This document shows positions 16,720-25,778 of a stretch of DNA of 42,746 nt, piece by piece (within the stretch, counting starts at the first letter, position 1; each line of letters opens with the position of its first letter). The position numbers and the translations under genes were made by a program. Source of the stretch: Muribaculaceae bacterium (GTDB lineage Bacteria > Bacteroidota > Bacteroidia > Bacteroidales > Muribaculaceae); NCBI GenBank assembly GCA_028689665.1, contig JAQVCR010000001.1, positions 179,758 through 222,503 on the forward strand, in the 5' to 3' direction. Under the pieces are notes generated by a model. That model did no database searches and was not told the DNA's origin. It saw only the letters and a list, made by a program, of their open reading frames with translations.

Positions 16720-18468
16720 TTAGATACCAAATTGGGCTTTGATAGCTGCTAGCTTTTCATTTGCAGCTGCATCTACTGCTTCGTAATCGGCGATGCTGTT
16801 CATCTTTCCTTTCACTTCGAGATAGAATTTGATTTTTGGCTCGGTTCCCGAAGGGCGAACTGATACTTTTGTTCCATCGGCACAGAAGAATTGAAGCACG
16901 TTTGATGTGGCAGGCATATCCATTTTTGTTTTGGTGCCGGCAACTACATCGGTTTGCTCAAGCGACAAGAAATCTTTAATTATTGTTACCTTATTGCCAA
17001 TAATTTCTTTTGGTGGGTTGTTGCGATATTCTTTCATCAAGGCAACAATTTCTTCAGCTCCCGATTTCCCTTTTCTTACTAGTGATATTCCTTCTTCTTT
17101 CGAGAATCCATATTTCAAATATATATCTTTAAGCATCTGGAACATATTCAAGCCTTTATCTTTAGCCCATGCTGCAATCTCTGCCATTAACGAAATTGCT
17201 GACACTGAGTCTTTGTCGCGTACAAAGTCTTCGGCTAAGAAACCAAAGCTCTCTTCACCACCACCTAGATAGCGCATCTTGCCTTCTAGATCTCTAATCA
17301 CTGCCGCAATCCATTTGAAACCGGTGAAACAGTCAAACATTTTAATTTCTTGCGCATCGGCTATAGTTTTGATTAGCTCGGTTGTTACGATTGTCTTTAC
17401 TATATATTCGTTTCCTGTCAATAGTCCTAGTTCCTTGTTGCGTGTCATCAAGTAGTTAAGGAATATAAGTTGTATCTGATTACCATTAACTAGTACAAAC
17501 TCGCCTTTGTCGTCTTTGATTACCACACCAATACGGTCGGCATCGGGATCAGACGCCATTACAATATCGGCATCGGTCTCTTTAGCCTTAGCTATTGCCA
17601 TTGCCATTGCAGATGGTACTTCGGGGTTAGGCGACTCCACTGTTGGGAAATTTCCATCAGGAATATCTTGTTCCGGAACATGGATAATATTAGTAAATCC
17701 AAAATTCTTTAACGAAGCCGGAATAAGCTCGCGTCCTGTACCATGAATAGGGGTATAAACGATTTTGAGGTCGTGATGTTTCTTAATTACATCGTGGCTC
17801 AACGATAATGTCTTGATACGAGAAAGATATTTCTCGTCCATTTCCTTTCCTATAATTACAATCTTAGATGGGTCGGCATCAAATTTGATTTCTCCTACGC
17901 CCTTGATTTTGTTCACATGGTCGATGATATTGGTATCGTGTGGTGCTATGATTTGTGCGCCATCGTTCCAATATGCTTTATATCCGTTATATTCTTTGGG
18001 ATTGTGTGAAGCTGTGATAATTACACCACTCTGGCATCCTAGCTCGCGTATTGCAAACGACATTTCGGGAGTGGGACGGAAGTTTTCAAACAAATAAACT
18101 TTTATTCCATTTGCCGAGAATATTCCTGCTACGATTTCGGCAAATTTACGGCTGTTGTTTCTTACGTCATGTCCTACAACTACACTTATCTCTTTTAGGT
18201 CGGCAAATGCTATTTTTAGATAATTTGAAAATCCTTGTGTTGCTGCGCCTACGGTGTATTTGTTCATTCGGTTACTTCCTGCACCCATAATGCCGCGAAG
18301 TCCGCCTGTACCAAATTCAAGATCTTTATAGAACGATTCTATTAGGTCGGTGCTATCTTCGTTGTTTAACATTTTAGACACTTCTTGATGTGTCTCTTCG
18401 TCGTATCCATTACCTAGCCAAATATTGGCTTTATCGGTAACCAACTTTAGTAAAGCTTCGTCTTTCAT
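16720..18468 (-). CDS. pgm: Phosphoglucomutase/phosphomannomutase
   Basis: 582 residues of the alpha-D-phosphohexomutase family (PgcA/PGM2-like). Interconverts sugar 1- and 6-phosphates, mainly glucose, to link glycolysis with nucleotide sugars and glycogen. The phosphoserine is Ser154 in ITASHNPKEY. The Mg-binding loop is ASDPDADRIGVV, the sugar loop GGGEESFGF and the phosphate-binding loop VRPSGTEPKIKFYLEV. It is monocistronic: a matching promoter lies upstream and a terminator downstream. Confidence 0.95.
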   Translation of the reverse strand: MKDEALLKLVTDKANIWLGNGYDEETHQEVSKMLNNEDSTDLIESFYKDLEFGTGGLRGIMGAGSNRMNKYTVGAATQGFSNYLKIAFADLKEISVVVGHDVRNNSRKFAEIVAGIFSANGIKVYLFENFRPTPEMSFAIRELGCQSGVIITASHNPKEYNGYKAYWNDGAQIIAPHDTNIIDHVNKIKGVGEIKFDADPSKIVIIGKEMDEKYLSRIKTLSLSHDVIKKHHDLKIVYTPIHGTGRELIPASLKNFGFTNIIHVPEQDIPDGNFPTVESPNPEVPSAMAMAIAKAKETDADIVMASDPDADRIGVVIKDDKGEFVLVNGNQIQLIFLNYLMTRNKELGLLTGNEYIVKTIVTTELIKTIADAQEIKMFDCFTGFKWIAAVIRDLEGKMRYLGGGEESFGFLAEDFVRDKDSVSAISLMAEIAAWAKDKGLNMFQMLKDIYLKYGFSKEEGISLVRKGKSGAEEIVALMKEYRNNPPKEIIGNKVTIIKDFLSLEQTDVVAGTKTKMDMPATSNVLQFFCADGTKVSVRPSGTEPKIKFYLEVKGKMNSIADYEAVDAAANEKLAAIKAQFGI

Positions 18469-18511
18469 TTTATTTTATATTATTTTAGTTTCTGACAATT
18501 TTACAGTATAG

Positions 18512-18543
18512 CAAAAGTATGAAATTGAAATGTAATAAACAAA
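18512..18543 (-). promoter_or_regulatory. Promoter of the phosphoglucomutase gene
   Basis: On the minus strand: TTTG at 18543-18540, then 20 bp, then TACTTTTG at 18519-18512, matching TTTG-N19-21-TAnnTTTG. It lies 44 bp before the start codon. Confidence 0.8.
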
Positions 18544-18625
18544 TATCTTATTATTTTCAGATACTTGTACTCTTTATTATCTATCTTTTTAGCGTCGATC
18601 AGTGTTATTTAAATACAGAATAATA

Positions 18626-19654
18626 CTAATTTAAAAAGTCTTTTATATTTAATGCCAGATTAAACATAAATGTGGTGCCTCCCACGTGTGGCTGCGATAT
18701 TGACACTCCGAAACCAAGCATTTTTACTTTCATTCCTGCGCCAATAGAGAATCCCGACAAGAAATTGCGGGAATAAGTACTCATATCTGTGCGTGTCTTA
18801 TAGTTATATCCTAATCCTATATAGAATTTTTCGGATGGCACATATTCGGCGGCAAATACTAAATGCCGGAATAAATTACTGCCAAACGACTCTTTCCTTA
18901 CTATATTTGATGATGTGGAATTAGAATCTTCTTTATCATAATATGGTAATTTCCATCTGTTTAGGTTTGTTGCTGTTATCGAAAATCTTATCGGCGCATT
19001 AGTCAACGATTGCGACCAGCCTAGTTGTATATCCCATGGCAAAGATACCGAGGTATCGTCAAATTTTTTCACTTGTCCGCCCAGATTTCGTAGTACCAAC
19101 GACAATGATAAGTCGTTATCGGGATTGTAATAGTTTACACCTAAGTCGGTACAAATTGCGAGAGACGAATAACGCTCATAATTCGACGACACGACTTTTA
19201 GGTTGATTCCGCCACGTAGACGATCGGTTATATCGTGCGAATACATAGCATTGAATGTTACATCTTTGGGGCTGAACGTTCCTGTTATGGTACCATCGGG
19301 ATCGGCGCTTTTCATCTCGCCATAGCCATAATATTGAATACCTAAGGCTATTGCTCCATGTTCATGAGCTTTAAGTCCAAATGTTGCGCCCATAAAATTA
19401 CTGCCTCCAAGATAGCGCATATAGTTTAAGCCTAGTTGCAAAGTCATCTCTTTACCCAGTAATGCAGGATTCTGATTAACCAGGTTTATATCATCATCAA
19501 TAATAGAAATATTCTGTCCTCCGATTCCGTAGATATGCGATGAAGAACTTACATTAAGAAATTCATAACCGGCCTCGCCATCTTGAGCATATATTGATTG
19601 ACAAATTATTATTGCTAACGATATTATTAGCAGTCGTATTAGTCGTAATTTCAT
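18626..19654 (-). CDS. porQ: Type IX secretion protein PorQ
   Basis: 342 residues with a Sec signal peptide (IYA-QDG). The mature protein has the pattern of the PorV/PorQ outer-membrane beta-barrel family: alternating strands such as LGLNYMRYLGGSNFMGATFG, ALGIQYYGYGEMKSADPDG, DLSLSLVLRNLGGQVKKF and a final GVSISQPHVGGTTFMFNLAL. The N-terminal HIYGIGGQNISIIDDDINLV and NPALLGKEM are typical of PorQ. It helps type IX cargo reach the surface. This fits the sorting-domain protein at 8097-9014. No other por genes are in the window. Confidence 0.88.
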   Translation of the reverse strand: MKLRLIRLLIISLAIIICQSIYAQDGEAGYEFLNVSSSSHIYGIGGQNISIIDDDINLVNQNPALLGKEMTLQLGLNYMRYLGGSNFMGATFGLKAHEHGAIALGIQYYGYGEMKSADPDGTITGTFSPKDVTFNAMYSHDITDRLRGGINLKVVSSNYERYSSLAICTDLGVNYYNPDNDLSLSLVLRNLGGQVKKFDDTSVSLPWDIQLGWSQSLTNAPIRFSITATNLNRWKLPYYDKEDSNSTSSNIVRKESFGSNLFRHLVFAAEYVPSEKFYIGLGYNYKTRTDMSTYSRNFLSGFSIGAGMKVKMLGFGVSISQPHVGGTTFMFNLALNIKDFLN

Positions 19655-19929
19655 GCAATTAATTATATGTGAGAAGTGATATTTTCACCACTTCCATTTA
19701 GTAAAACTAACGTCAAAAACTCTATTCTATTATAATAGAACGTAATTAATTTTTTTATGCCGTTGATTTTGCCACTGCTTTTATGTTAAAATATTAGTTT
19801 TTATCTTTATATAGTTTGAATATGATGCAAAAATAAATAAAACATTATTAATCATATTCAAATATGGCACTTTCCATTTTTATTGCTCAGATTTGCGATT
19901 TATATTTGCTACGTACTTTATTTAGAATC

Positions 19930-20385
19930 ATGAAGAAAATCGAGAATATTGCTAAGTTATTTCTAATTACTTGTGTGTTCGTTGCTACTGCTTTTAGTAG
20001 CTCGGCTCAGGTGAAACGTGTAAACGCTTGCACTAAGCATATTCCGCCTGCTAACGAAAAGTTTAGTCAAGTTTATCAATTTGAATCGGTCGATATTCCG
20101 CCTCAATTCCCCGGAGGCGAACGAGGTCTTATCAATTTTATTAATAAAATAAAGGAATATCCCTACTCTGCTTACGAGAGAAAAGTACAAGGACGTGTGG
20201 TGTGTTGCTTCACTATTAATTCTGATGGCTCAATTAGCGACATTCGCGTAATTAAAGGCGTGGATAGCTGCCTTAACAGAGAGGCGGTGCGCGTGATTAA
20301 GGCTATGCCGCAATGGAAAGCCGGAAAGGTAAACGATGAAGCCGTTCCTGTGCGATATTTCCTTCCTATTGTTTTTCGTCTCTAA
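19930..20385 (+). CDS. Exported TonB C-terminal-domain protein
   Basis: 151 residues. The ATG at 19930 gives a classical signal peptide (MKKIENIAKLFLITCVFVAT, cleavage near SSA-QV), so it is preferred over the ATG at 19864, whose extra 22 residues look unlike a leader. Residues about 50-151 form a TonB/TolA C-terminal domain: PPQFPGGERGLINFINKIKE, YPYSAYERKVQGRVVCCFTI, then SISDIRVIKGVDSCLNREAV. No transmembrane anchor or Pro-rich spacer remains after processing, so it is probably soluble or periplasmic and not a classical energy transducer. It ends 9 bp from the convergent helicase gene. Confidence 0.85.
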   Translation: MKKIENIAKLFLITCVFVATAFSSSAQVKRVNACTKHIPPANEKFSQVYQFESVDIPPQFPGGERGLINFINKIKEYPYSAYERKVQGRVVCCFTINSDGSISDIRVIKGVDSCLNREAVRVIKAMPQWKAGKVNDEAVPVRYFLPIVFRL

Positions 20386-20394
20386 AAGTTACAA

Positions 20395-21795
20395 TTATAT
20401 AGATCCGATAATATACACTTGCTTGCGAGCTCGTGTTATTGCTGTGTACAGCCAGCGATAAAAGTCGCGGGTGGTCAAGGCTTCTTCGGGGATAAAACCC
20501 ATATCGACAAACACATTTTTCCACTGTCCGCCTTGTGCTTTATGGCACGTTACAGCATAGGCATATTTCACTTGAAGCGCATTGTAATAAGGATTTTTCT
20601 TTAATTGGCGGTGTCGCGAGCGCATATCGCCTTGCATCTCTGCCATCACTTGTGTGTTGAGCGACATTTGTTGCTCGCGCGACAATGTTGGCGCATCCGA
20701 AAATAGGGCATCTAGGATTATCATTGCCTCCATCTCCACATCTCTATCTAGAAACTCTAACTCGACATGGGCAAATCTAAAGCCATATCGGCTCTCTATT
20801 CCTCGCATTCGTGTTATTGTCGCAATATCGCCATTGGCTATGAAATCTATTTCTTTATATTCCTCGCTCCAATAATAATTATTTTTTGCTACCAGCAGAC
20901 GATCGCCTGTTACTAATTCTTCTTCTCTATATAAAATTCGATTGCGTATCCCGGAATTGAACATGTTGGCTCGCTTATTCGACCGTGTTATTATTATGGT
21001 ATCGTTTATTCCATCGTGGTCGTAACAATCTGATATGGTTTCTGCCATATATTCTCCCGACAATGTAGCAAAGTCGGAATAGCTGTCGAGCTGCAAGCTG
21101 GGCTTAACCAAAATTGGCTGTGCCATCTCTCTTCGCAGCATTGTAGCATTGTAGAGTATGCCCGAATCTTGGTCTTGACGTGCGCTGTGAGTCAAGGAGA
21201 AACTGTCTACATTCAGCCCGTAGCCTCGTAGTTGCTCTTCACTTAATGCGGGGCTTTCATCTAAGCCAACAGGTGGCAACTGTGCGTTATCACCAAGCAA
21301 AATAAGTTTGCACCCTTCGCCGGAATATACATATTCTATCAAGTCGTCAAGTAAACGACCTGTACCAAACACTGCGCCATCGCTCGACGAGTTTGGCATC
21401 ATTGATGCCTCATCTACAAGAAATATAGTATTAGTATGTTTATTTTCGGCTAGTAAAAAGCCACCCGACTCTGGTGAATAGCTCTTTTGCCTATATATCT
21501 TGCGATGCACTGTATATGCGGGATGTCCCGAATATTCCGAAAACACTTTTGCTGCTCTTCCCGTCGGAGCCAGAAGTATTGTCTTGATATTTGCATGTGT
21601 CAAGGTCTTCACCAATGCTCCTGTGAGAGAGGTCTTTCCTGTGCCAGCATACCCGTTTAGCAGGAATATTGTCTCGCTATCGGCTGAAATACAGAATAGC
21701 GATAACTTTGCTATCAATTTTATCTGGTCGGCATTTGGCTCGTAGGGTAAGTTCTCAAGAAACTTTTCGCATATTATTTTAGAAAATTCGTCCAC
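20395..21795 (-). CDS. RecD/Pif1-like superfamily 1 DNA helicase
   Basis: 466 residues. Walker A is GYAGTGKTS (48-56), Walker B TIFLVDEASMM (about 130), motif III region LILLGDNAQLPPVG, then motifs V and VI in YAYAVTCHKAQGGQWKNVFV and YRWLYTAITRARKQVYIIG (the UvrD C-terminal-2 pattern). It is shorter than RecD2 (about 700-800) and lacks its N-terminal HhH region. It resembles the compact ATP-dependent RecD-like helicases common in Bacteroidetes, with 5'-3' DNA unwinding predicted. No RecB or RecC genes adjoin it. Confidence 0.88.
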   Translation of the reverse strand: MDEFSKIICEKFLENLPYEPNADQIKLIAKLSLFCISADSETIFLLNGYAGTGKTSLTGALVKTLTHANIKTILLAPTGRAAKVFSEYSGHPAYTVHRKIYRQKSYSPESGGFLLAENKHTNTIFLVDEASMMPNSSSDGAVFGTGRLLDDLIEYVYSGEGCKLILLGDNAQLPPVGLDESPALSEEQLRGYGLNVDSFSLTHSARQDQDSGILYNATMLRREMAQPILVKPSLQLDSYSDFATLSGEYMAETISDCYDHDGINDTIIITRSNKRANMFNSGIRNRILYREEELVTGDRLLVAKNNYYWSEEYKEIDFIANGDIATITRMRGIESRYGFRFAHVELEFLDRDVEMEAMIILDALFSDAPTLSREQQMSLNTQVMAEMQGDMRSRHRQLKKNPYYNALQVKYAYAVTCHKAQGGQWKNVFVDMGFIPEEALTTRDFYRWLYTAITRARKQVYIIGSI

Positions 21796-21909
21796 GCAAT
21801 TTGTTGCTTTTATTTTATTACGTAAAGATATAAAATGCTAATGGCAACTCAAAATAAATTAGCGTCGCTTCAATAAATCTATCTCTGCATCGCTCATTTC
21901 ATATTATGG

Positions 21910-21939
21910 TTGTATCATTAAAAAAAATACGTACCTTTG
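21910..21939 (+). promoter_or_regulatory. Promoter of the thiamine operon
   Basis: TTG at 21910-21912, a 19-bp spacer, then TACCTTTG at 21932-21939. This Bacteroidetes -33/-7 pair lies just upstream of the riboswitch aptamer. Confidence 0.85.
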
Positions 21940-21958
21940 CAGCGCAATTAACATATTA

Positions 21959-22034
21959 TTGGGGGTGCCTTAACTTTTTTGGCTGAGATCATACCCTTTG
22001 AACCTGATCCGGGTAATACCGGCGTAGAGAAAAT
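21959..22034 (+). promoter_or_regulatory. TPP riboswitch
   Basis: Contains the conserved thi-box segments in order: GGGGGTGCC, GGCTGAGATCATACCC, TTGAACCTGATCCGGGTAAT and ACCGGCGTAGAGAAAA. They form the pyrimidine- and pyrophosphate-sensing arms. The element ends 6 bp before the receptor start codon, so TPP binding probably blocks translation initiation. No separate terminator hairpin is visible. Confidence 0.97.
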
Positions 22035-22039
22035 TACAG

Positions 22040-24271
22040 ATGAAGAAATTATCTTTTTTCCCTGTTGCTTTGATGCTATTTGCTTCAAGCAACATTTATG
22101 CACTTTCTAGTGCTGTCGATTCTACTAAAGTAGTTAATCTTGACGAAGTGGCTGTCGTCGCTTCTCGTGCAAACGAAAAAACCCCTATCGCTTTTACGAA
22201 CTTCTCGAAAGCACAGTTACAAAAATCTAACTTTGGGCAAGACTTGCCGTATTTGCTTTCGCTTTCGCCTTCGCTTATTACGACTAGCGATGCCGGAGCG
22301 GGTATCGGATACACGTCGATGCGCGTGCGTGGTACAGATGCCTCTCGCATCAATGTTACCGCTAATGGTATACCACTTAATGATGCCGAAAGCCACGCTT
22401 TATATTGGGTTAATATGCCCGATATTACTTCGTCGCTTAAAGATATTCAAGTGCAACGCGGTGCAGGAACTTCTACAAATGGCGCCGGCGCTTTTGGTGC
22501 GAGTATTAATATGATTACTGATTATTCGGCTAATAAGCCTTATGCCACGCTCGATGCCTCTTATGGTATGTATAACTCTCACAAGGAAACTTTAAGACTG
22601 GGGTCCGGACTCCTTCGCAATCATTGGGCTTTCGATTTACGCCTTTCTAATATCGGAACTGATGGTTATATCGATCGCGCTACGGCTAACTTAAATTCTT
22701 TTCTAGCTCAATTAGGCTACTTCGCAGCCAATACTTCGGTGCGACTTATTGCCATTGGTGGTAAAGAAAACACTTATCACGCTTGGAATTATGCCTCGAA
22801 AGATGAAATGGATAAGTATGGCCGCACTTACAATTCTTGTGGTCGTTATAAAGACGATAACGGTAATGTATGTTTCTACGACGACCAGACTGATAATTAT
22901 TCTCAGCTTAATCTTCAGCTTATCCTTGACCAACGTCTTTCGACGAATCTAAATCTTAATGTAGCTCTTCACTACACTAAGGGCGACGGATATTACGAAG
23001 AATATAAAACTAAACGCACACTTGCCGAATATGATATTCCTAATTACATTCTAGATGGCTCTAAAGTAGAAATATCTGATCTTATTCGTCGTAAAAAAAT
23101 GGATAATAATTTTGGTGGGGCTACTTTCTCTCTTAAATACAAAAAAGGAAGAGTTGATGCTGCTTTCGGTGGAGCTTTCAATTATTATGATGGCTGGCAC
23201 TTTGGTCAAGTGGCTTGGGTGCGTAATTATGTTGGCGCTCTTCTTCCTAATCAAGAATACTACCGTAACAAGGGCAAAAAAGCCGATGGCAATATTTTCG
23301 CGCGTGCCGATGTCGACCTTTTTGCCGGTATTTCTGCTTTCGGCGACCTACAATATCGCCATATAGATTACAAAATTGACGGTGCTAACGATAACTATGA
23401 TTATGCAACCGGAAAAATGCAGGCACTAAACATCCACGATAAGTTCAACTTTGTTAATCCTAAAGTGGGTCTTAATTGGAAAATTTCTAATGCACAACGC
23501 TTGTTTGCTTCGTTCGCTATCGCTCAAAAAGAACCTACGCGAAAAAATTATACCGATGGTATGACCGACAGCTACCCTAAGGCTGAAAGACTTTACGACT
23601 ACGAACTTGGATATAATTTCTCTAACTCTTTGTTATCGGCTGGAGCAAATCTCTACTATATGGACTATAAAGACCAACTTGTACTAACCGGTGCTTTGAG
23701 CGATACCGGCTCGGCTATGTCGGAAAATGTTCCCGACAGCTACCGCATGGGAGTAGAGCTAATGTTTGCTCTCCGTCCTTGCTCGTTCTTCAACTGGAAC
23801 ATAAATGCTACTTTGAGCCACAACCGCATCAAGAATTTCACCGAAGTGCTTTACGAAGACGAATGGCACAATCCTATAACCATTAATCACGGAGACACTC
23901 CAATTGCATTCTCGCCCGATTTCACTCTCAATAATGTGTTCTCGTTCAATTGGAACGGATTTGAGGCTGCTCTTCAATCACAATATGTATCTAAACAATA
24001 TATGTCGAATGCTAAGTCGGACGAGCAACTCCTCGATGCTTATTTCGTTTCTAATCTTCACCTTGCTTATAACTTTAAAATCAAGGCTCTTAAAGCTCTT
24101 CGTGTAGGCTTCTCTATTTACAATATTTTCAACGAAGAATACGAAAACAATGGTTACGCCGGGGCTGGTTATTCGCTCGACAAAGACGGCAACAAAAATA
24201 TATACCGCTATGCCGGTTATGCCGCTCAAGCTCCTACAAACGTTATGGGAAACATCTCTATAACTTTCTAA
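22040..24271 (+). CDS. omr1: TonB-dependent thiamine receptor
   Basis: 743 residues. Outer-membrane beta-barrel receptor with a signal peptide (about 1-21) and a TonB-box-like segment at VVNLDEVAVVASRANEKTP. The plug domain (about 40-170) includes DAGAGIGYTSMRVRGTDASR and INVTANGIPLNDAESHALYW. The barrel runs to a C-terminal aromatic residue (ISITF). It has no N-terminal carboxypeptidase-like domain, so it is not a SusC. The substrate is inferred from the TPP riboswitch directly upstream and from the transporter and pyrophosphokinase genes downstream, the known omr1-pnuT-tnr3 arrangement of Bacteroidetes. Thiamine or its phosphates could be the ligand. Confidence 0.92.
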   Translation: MKKLSFFPVALMLFASSNIYALSSAVDSTKVVNLDEVAVVASRANEKTPIAFTNFSKAQLQKSNFGQDLPYLLSLSPSLITTSDAGAGIGYTSMRVRGTDASRINVTANGIPLNDAESHALYWVNMPDITSSLKDIQVQRGAGTSTNGAGAFGASINMITDYSANKPYATLDASYGMYNSHKETLRLGSGLLRNHWAFDLRLSNIGTDGYIDRATANLNSFLAQLGYFAANTSVRLIAIGGKENTYHAWNYASKDEMDKYGRTYNSCGRYKDDNGNVCFYDDQTDNYSQLNLQLILDQRLSTNLNLNVALHYTKGDGYYEEYKTKRTLAEYDIPNYILDGSKVEISDLIRRKKMDNNFGGATFSLKYKKGRVDAAFGGAFNYYDGWHFGQVAWVRNYVGALLPNQEYYRNKGKKADGNIFARADVDLFAGISAFGDLQYRHIDYKIDGANDNYDYATGKMQALNIHDKFNFVNPKVGLNWKISNAQRLFASFAIAQKEPTRKNYTDGMTDSYPKAERLYDYELGYNFSNSLLSAGANLYYMDYKDQLVLTGALSDTGSAMSENVPDSYRMGVELMFALRPCSFFNWNINATLSHNRIKNFTEVLYEDEWHNPITINHGDTPIAFSPDFTLNNVFSFNWNGFEAALQSQYVSKQYMSNAKSDEQLLDAYFVSNLHLAYNFKIKALKALRVGFSIYNIFNEEYENNGYAGAGYSLDKDGNKNIYRYAGYAAQAPTNVMGNISITF

Positions 24272-24284
24272 ATACAGTATATTC

Positions 24285-24860
24285 ATGAATTTTCTTGAAA
24301 TTCTTGGTACGATAATTGGCGTTTTATATTTCATCTTTGAATATAAAGCAAATCCTCTAATATGGTTGGCGGGCATTATTATGCCTGCCATCTATATTAT
24401 CGTTTACTATAATGCCGGACTTTATGCCGACTTTGCCATTAATTTTTACTACCTAATTATTGCTGTTTACGGATTTTTCTTATGGTCTATAAAAGGTAAA
24501 AAAGACAAATCGGGAAAGACAAATCTTAAAATCTCAAATATTTCTGTCCGAATTTTAGCCGTTTCTGCATTTGCCTTCTTTCTGGCTTTTGTCGCTATTG
24601 GCGAAGTCTTGATAAACTATACCGACAGCAACGTTCCGTGGCTCGACTCGTTCACTACCGCCCTCAGTATAATAGGTATGTACCTACTTGCACACAAATA
24701 CATCGAACAATGGTTTGCGTGGATTGCAGTCGACATCGTTTCGTCTGGGCTATATATTTATAAAGAACTATACTTCACCTCGGCGCTATATGCTTTCTAC
24801 GCAATTGCCGCAATTTTTGGATACTACAAGTGGAAAAAATTAATGGCTGATGGATTGTAA
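24285..24860 (+). CDS. pnuT: PnuT-type thiamine transporter
   Basis: 191 residues, mostly hydrophobic, about seven membrane segments. Belongs to the PnuC/PnuT family. The C-terminal part EQWFAWIAVDIVSSGLYIYK and LYAFYAIAAIFGYYKWKKL is the characteristic family end, and the W-rich segment EQWFAWI matches the substrate-binding helix of PnuC proteins. Members take up a vitamin by facilitated diffusion, with trapping by a kinase. The gene lies 13 bp after the receptor and 29 bp before thiamine pyrophosphokinase, so the vitamin is thiamine, not nicotinamide riboside. Confidence 0.93.
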   Translation: MNFLEILGTIIGVLYFIFEYKANPLIWLAGIIMPAIYIIVYYNAGLYADFAINFYYLIIAVYGFFLWSIKGKKDKSGKTNLKISNISVRILAVSAFAFFLAFVAIGEVLINYTDSNVPWLDSFTTALSIIGMYLLAHKYIEQWFAWIAVDIVSSGLYIYKELYFTSALYAFYAIAAIFGYYKWKKLMADGL

Positions 24861-24889
24861 AGCGTTTTTCTATTATCTTTACACTCATT

Positions 24890-25525
24890 ATGATAGACCC
24901 TCTTAAATACAGCAAAAATATAATCATAGGTAATGGGGAATACCCTAAAGCTCAATTCCCTTTATCTATAATTGAAAATGCCACTTTTGTCGCTTGCTGC
25001 GACGGCGCAGCTAATACATACATCAATCTAGCGAAAATCCCTGACTTAATAATTGGCGACGGCGACTCTATATCAACACTTAATGCATCTCAATACAAGT
25101 CGATTTTCATAAAATCGGACGACCAAGAAACTAACGACCAAACTAAAGCTGTAAACCACCTGCACGCTCTGGGTTTAAACGAAATATCTATCCTAGCAGC
25201 TACAGGACTGCGAGAAGACCACACGTTAGGAAACATCAGCCTGTTAATCGAATACGCTTCACATGGGATAAACGCTCGAATATACACCGACACCGGCGTA
25301 TTCTTTGTCGTCGACGGCTCAAAAACAATAAAATCATTCCACGCACAACAAATCTCAATTTTCAACTTCACCGCAACACAAATCTCTGCTTCTGGATTAA
25401 AATACCAAATATATCCATTCACAAACTGGTGGCAGGGTACTCTTAACCAAGCTCAAGACCAAAACTTCAAAATAACAACAAACGCACCTACACTAATCTA
25501 CGCAACCTACAACCCAAAGACATAG
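24890..25525 (+). CDS. tnr3: Thiamine pyrophosphokinase
   Basis: 211 residues. Transfers pyrophosphate from ATP to thiamine, giving TPP. Family motifs: VACCDGAANTY (about 33-43), DLIIGDGDSIS (the usual GDxDS motif), DDQETNDQTKAVNH (metal/ATP binding) and ATGLREDHTLGNISLL. The C-terminal beta region includes SGLKYQIYPFTNWW. It makes imported thiamine useful and traps it, and its product acts on the riboswitch at the start of the operon. The symbol follows the Bacteroidetes usage; thiN is the name in Firmicutes. Confidence 0.95.
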   Translation: MIDPLKYSKNIIIGNGEYPKAQFPLSIIENATFVACCDGAANTYINLAKIPDLIIGDGDSISTLNASQYKSIFIKSDDQETNDQTKAVNHLHALGLNEISILAATGLREDHTLGNISLLIEYASHGINARIYTDTGVFFVVDGSKTIKSFHAQQISIFNFTATQISASGLKYQIYPFTNWWQGTLNQAQDQNFKITTNAPTLIYATYNPKT

Positions 25526-25778
25526 CCAGCTAAAAACAACTAAATACAGAACATTATTGATTTAGGCAAACAAAAACAAGAACGTAAACAAGATTAGTTA
25601 ATCGCCCTCTTATTTGTCAAGTCTTTTCATGGAAAGCCATATATAATTAAATATTAATATCTTTTAACTTTAATGGGTTCAAATATGGCACACAATACAC
25701 CTACATTTGCAATGAATTAAAAAACTTCATGTAAAATTATAGTATCATTCTTATTAACAATCAAATTATTTTAATCGT

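Noticed and set aside
19864-19929. Upstream ATG for the TonB-domain protein
   Set aside because: The ATG at 19930 begins a normal signal peptide; the extension hides it behind 22 atypical residues.
24285-24860. Nicotinamide riboside transporter PnuC
   Set aside because: The TPP riboswitch and thiamine pyrophosphokinase in the same operon point to thiamine.
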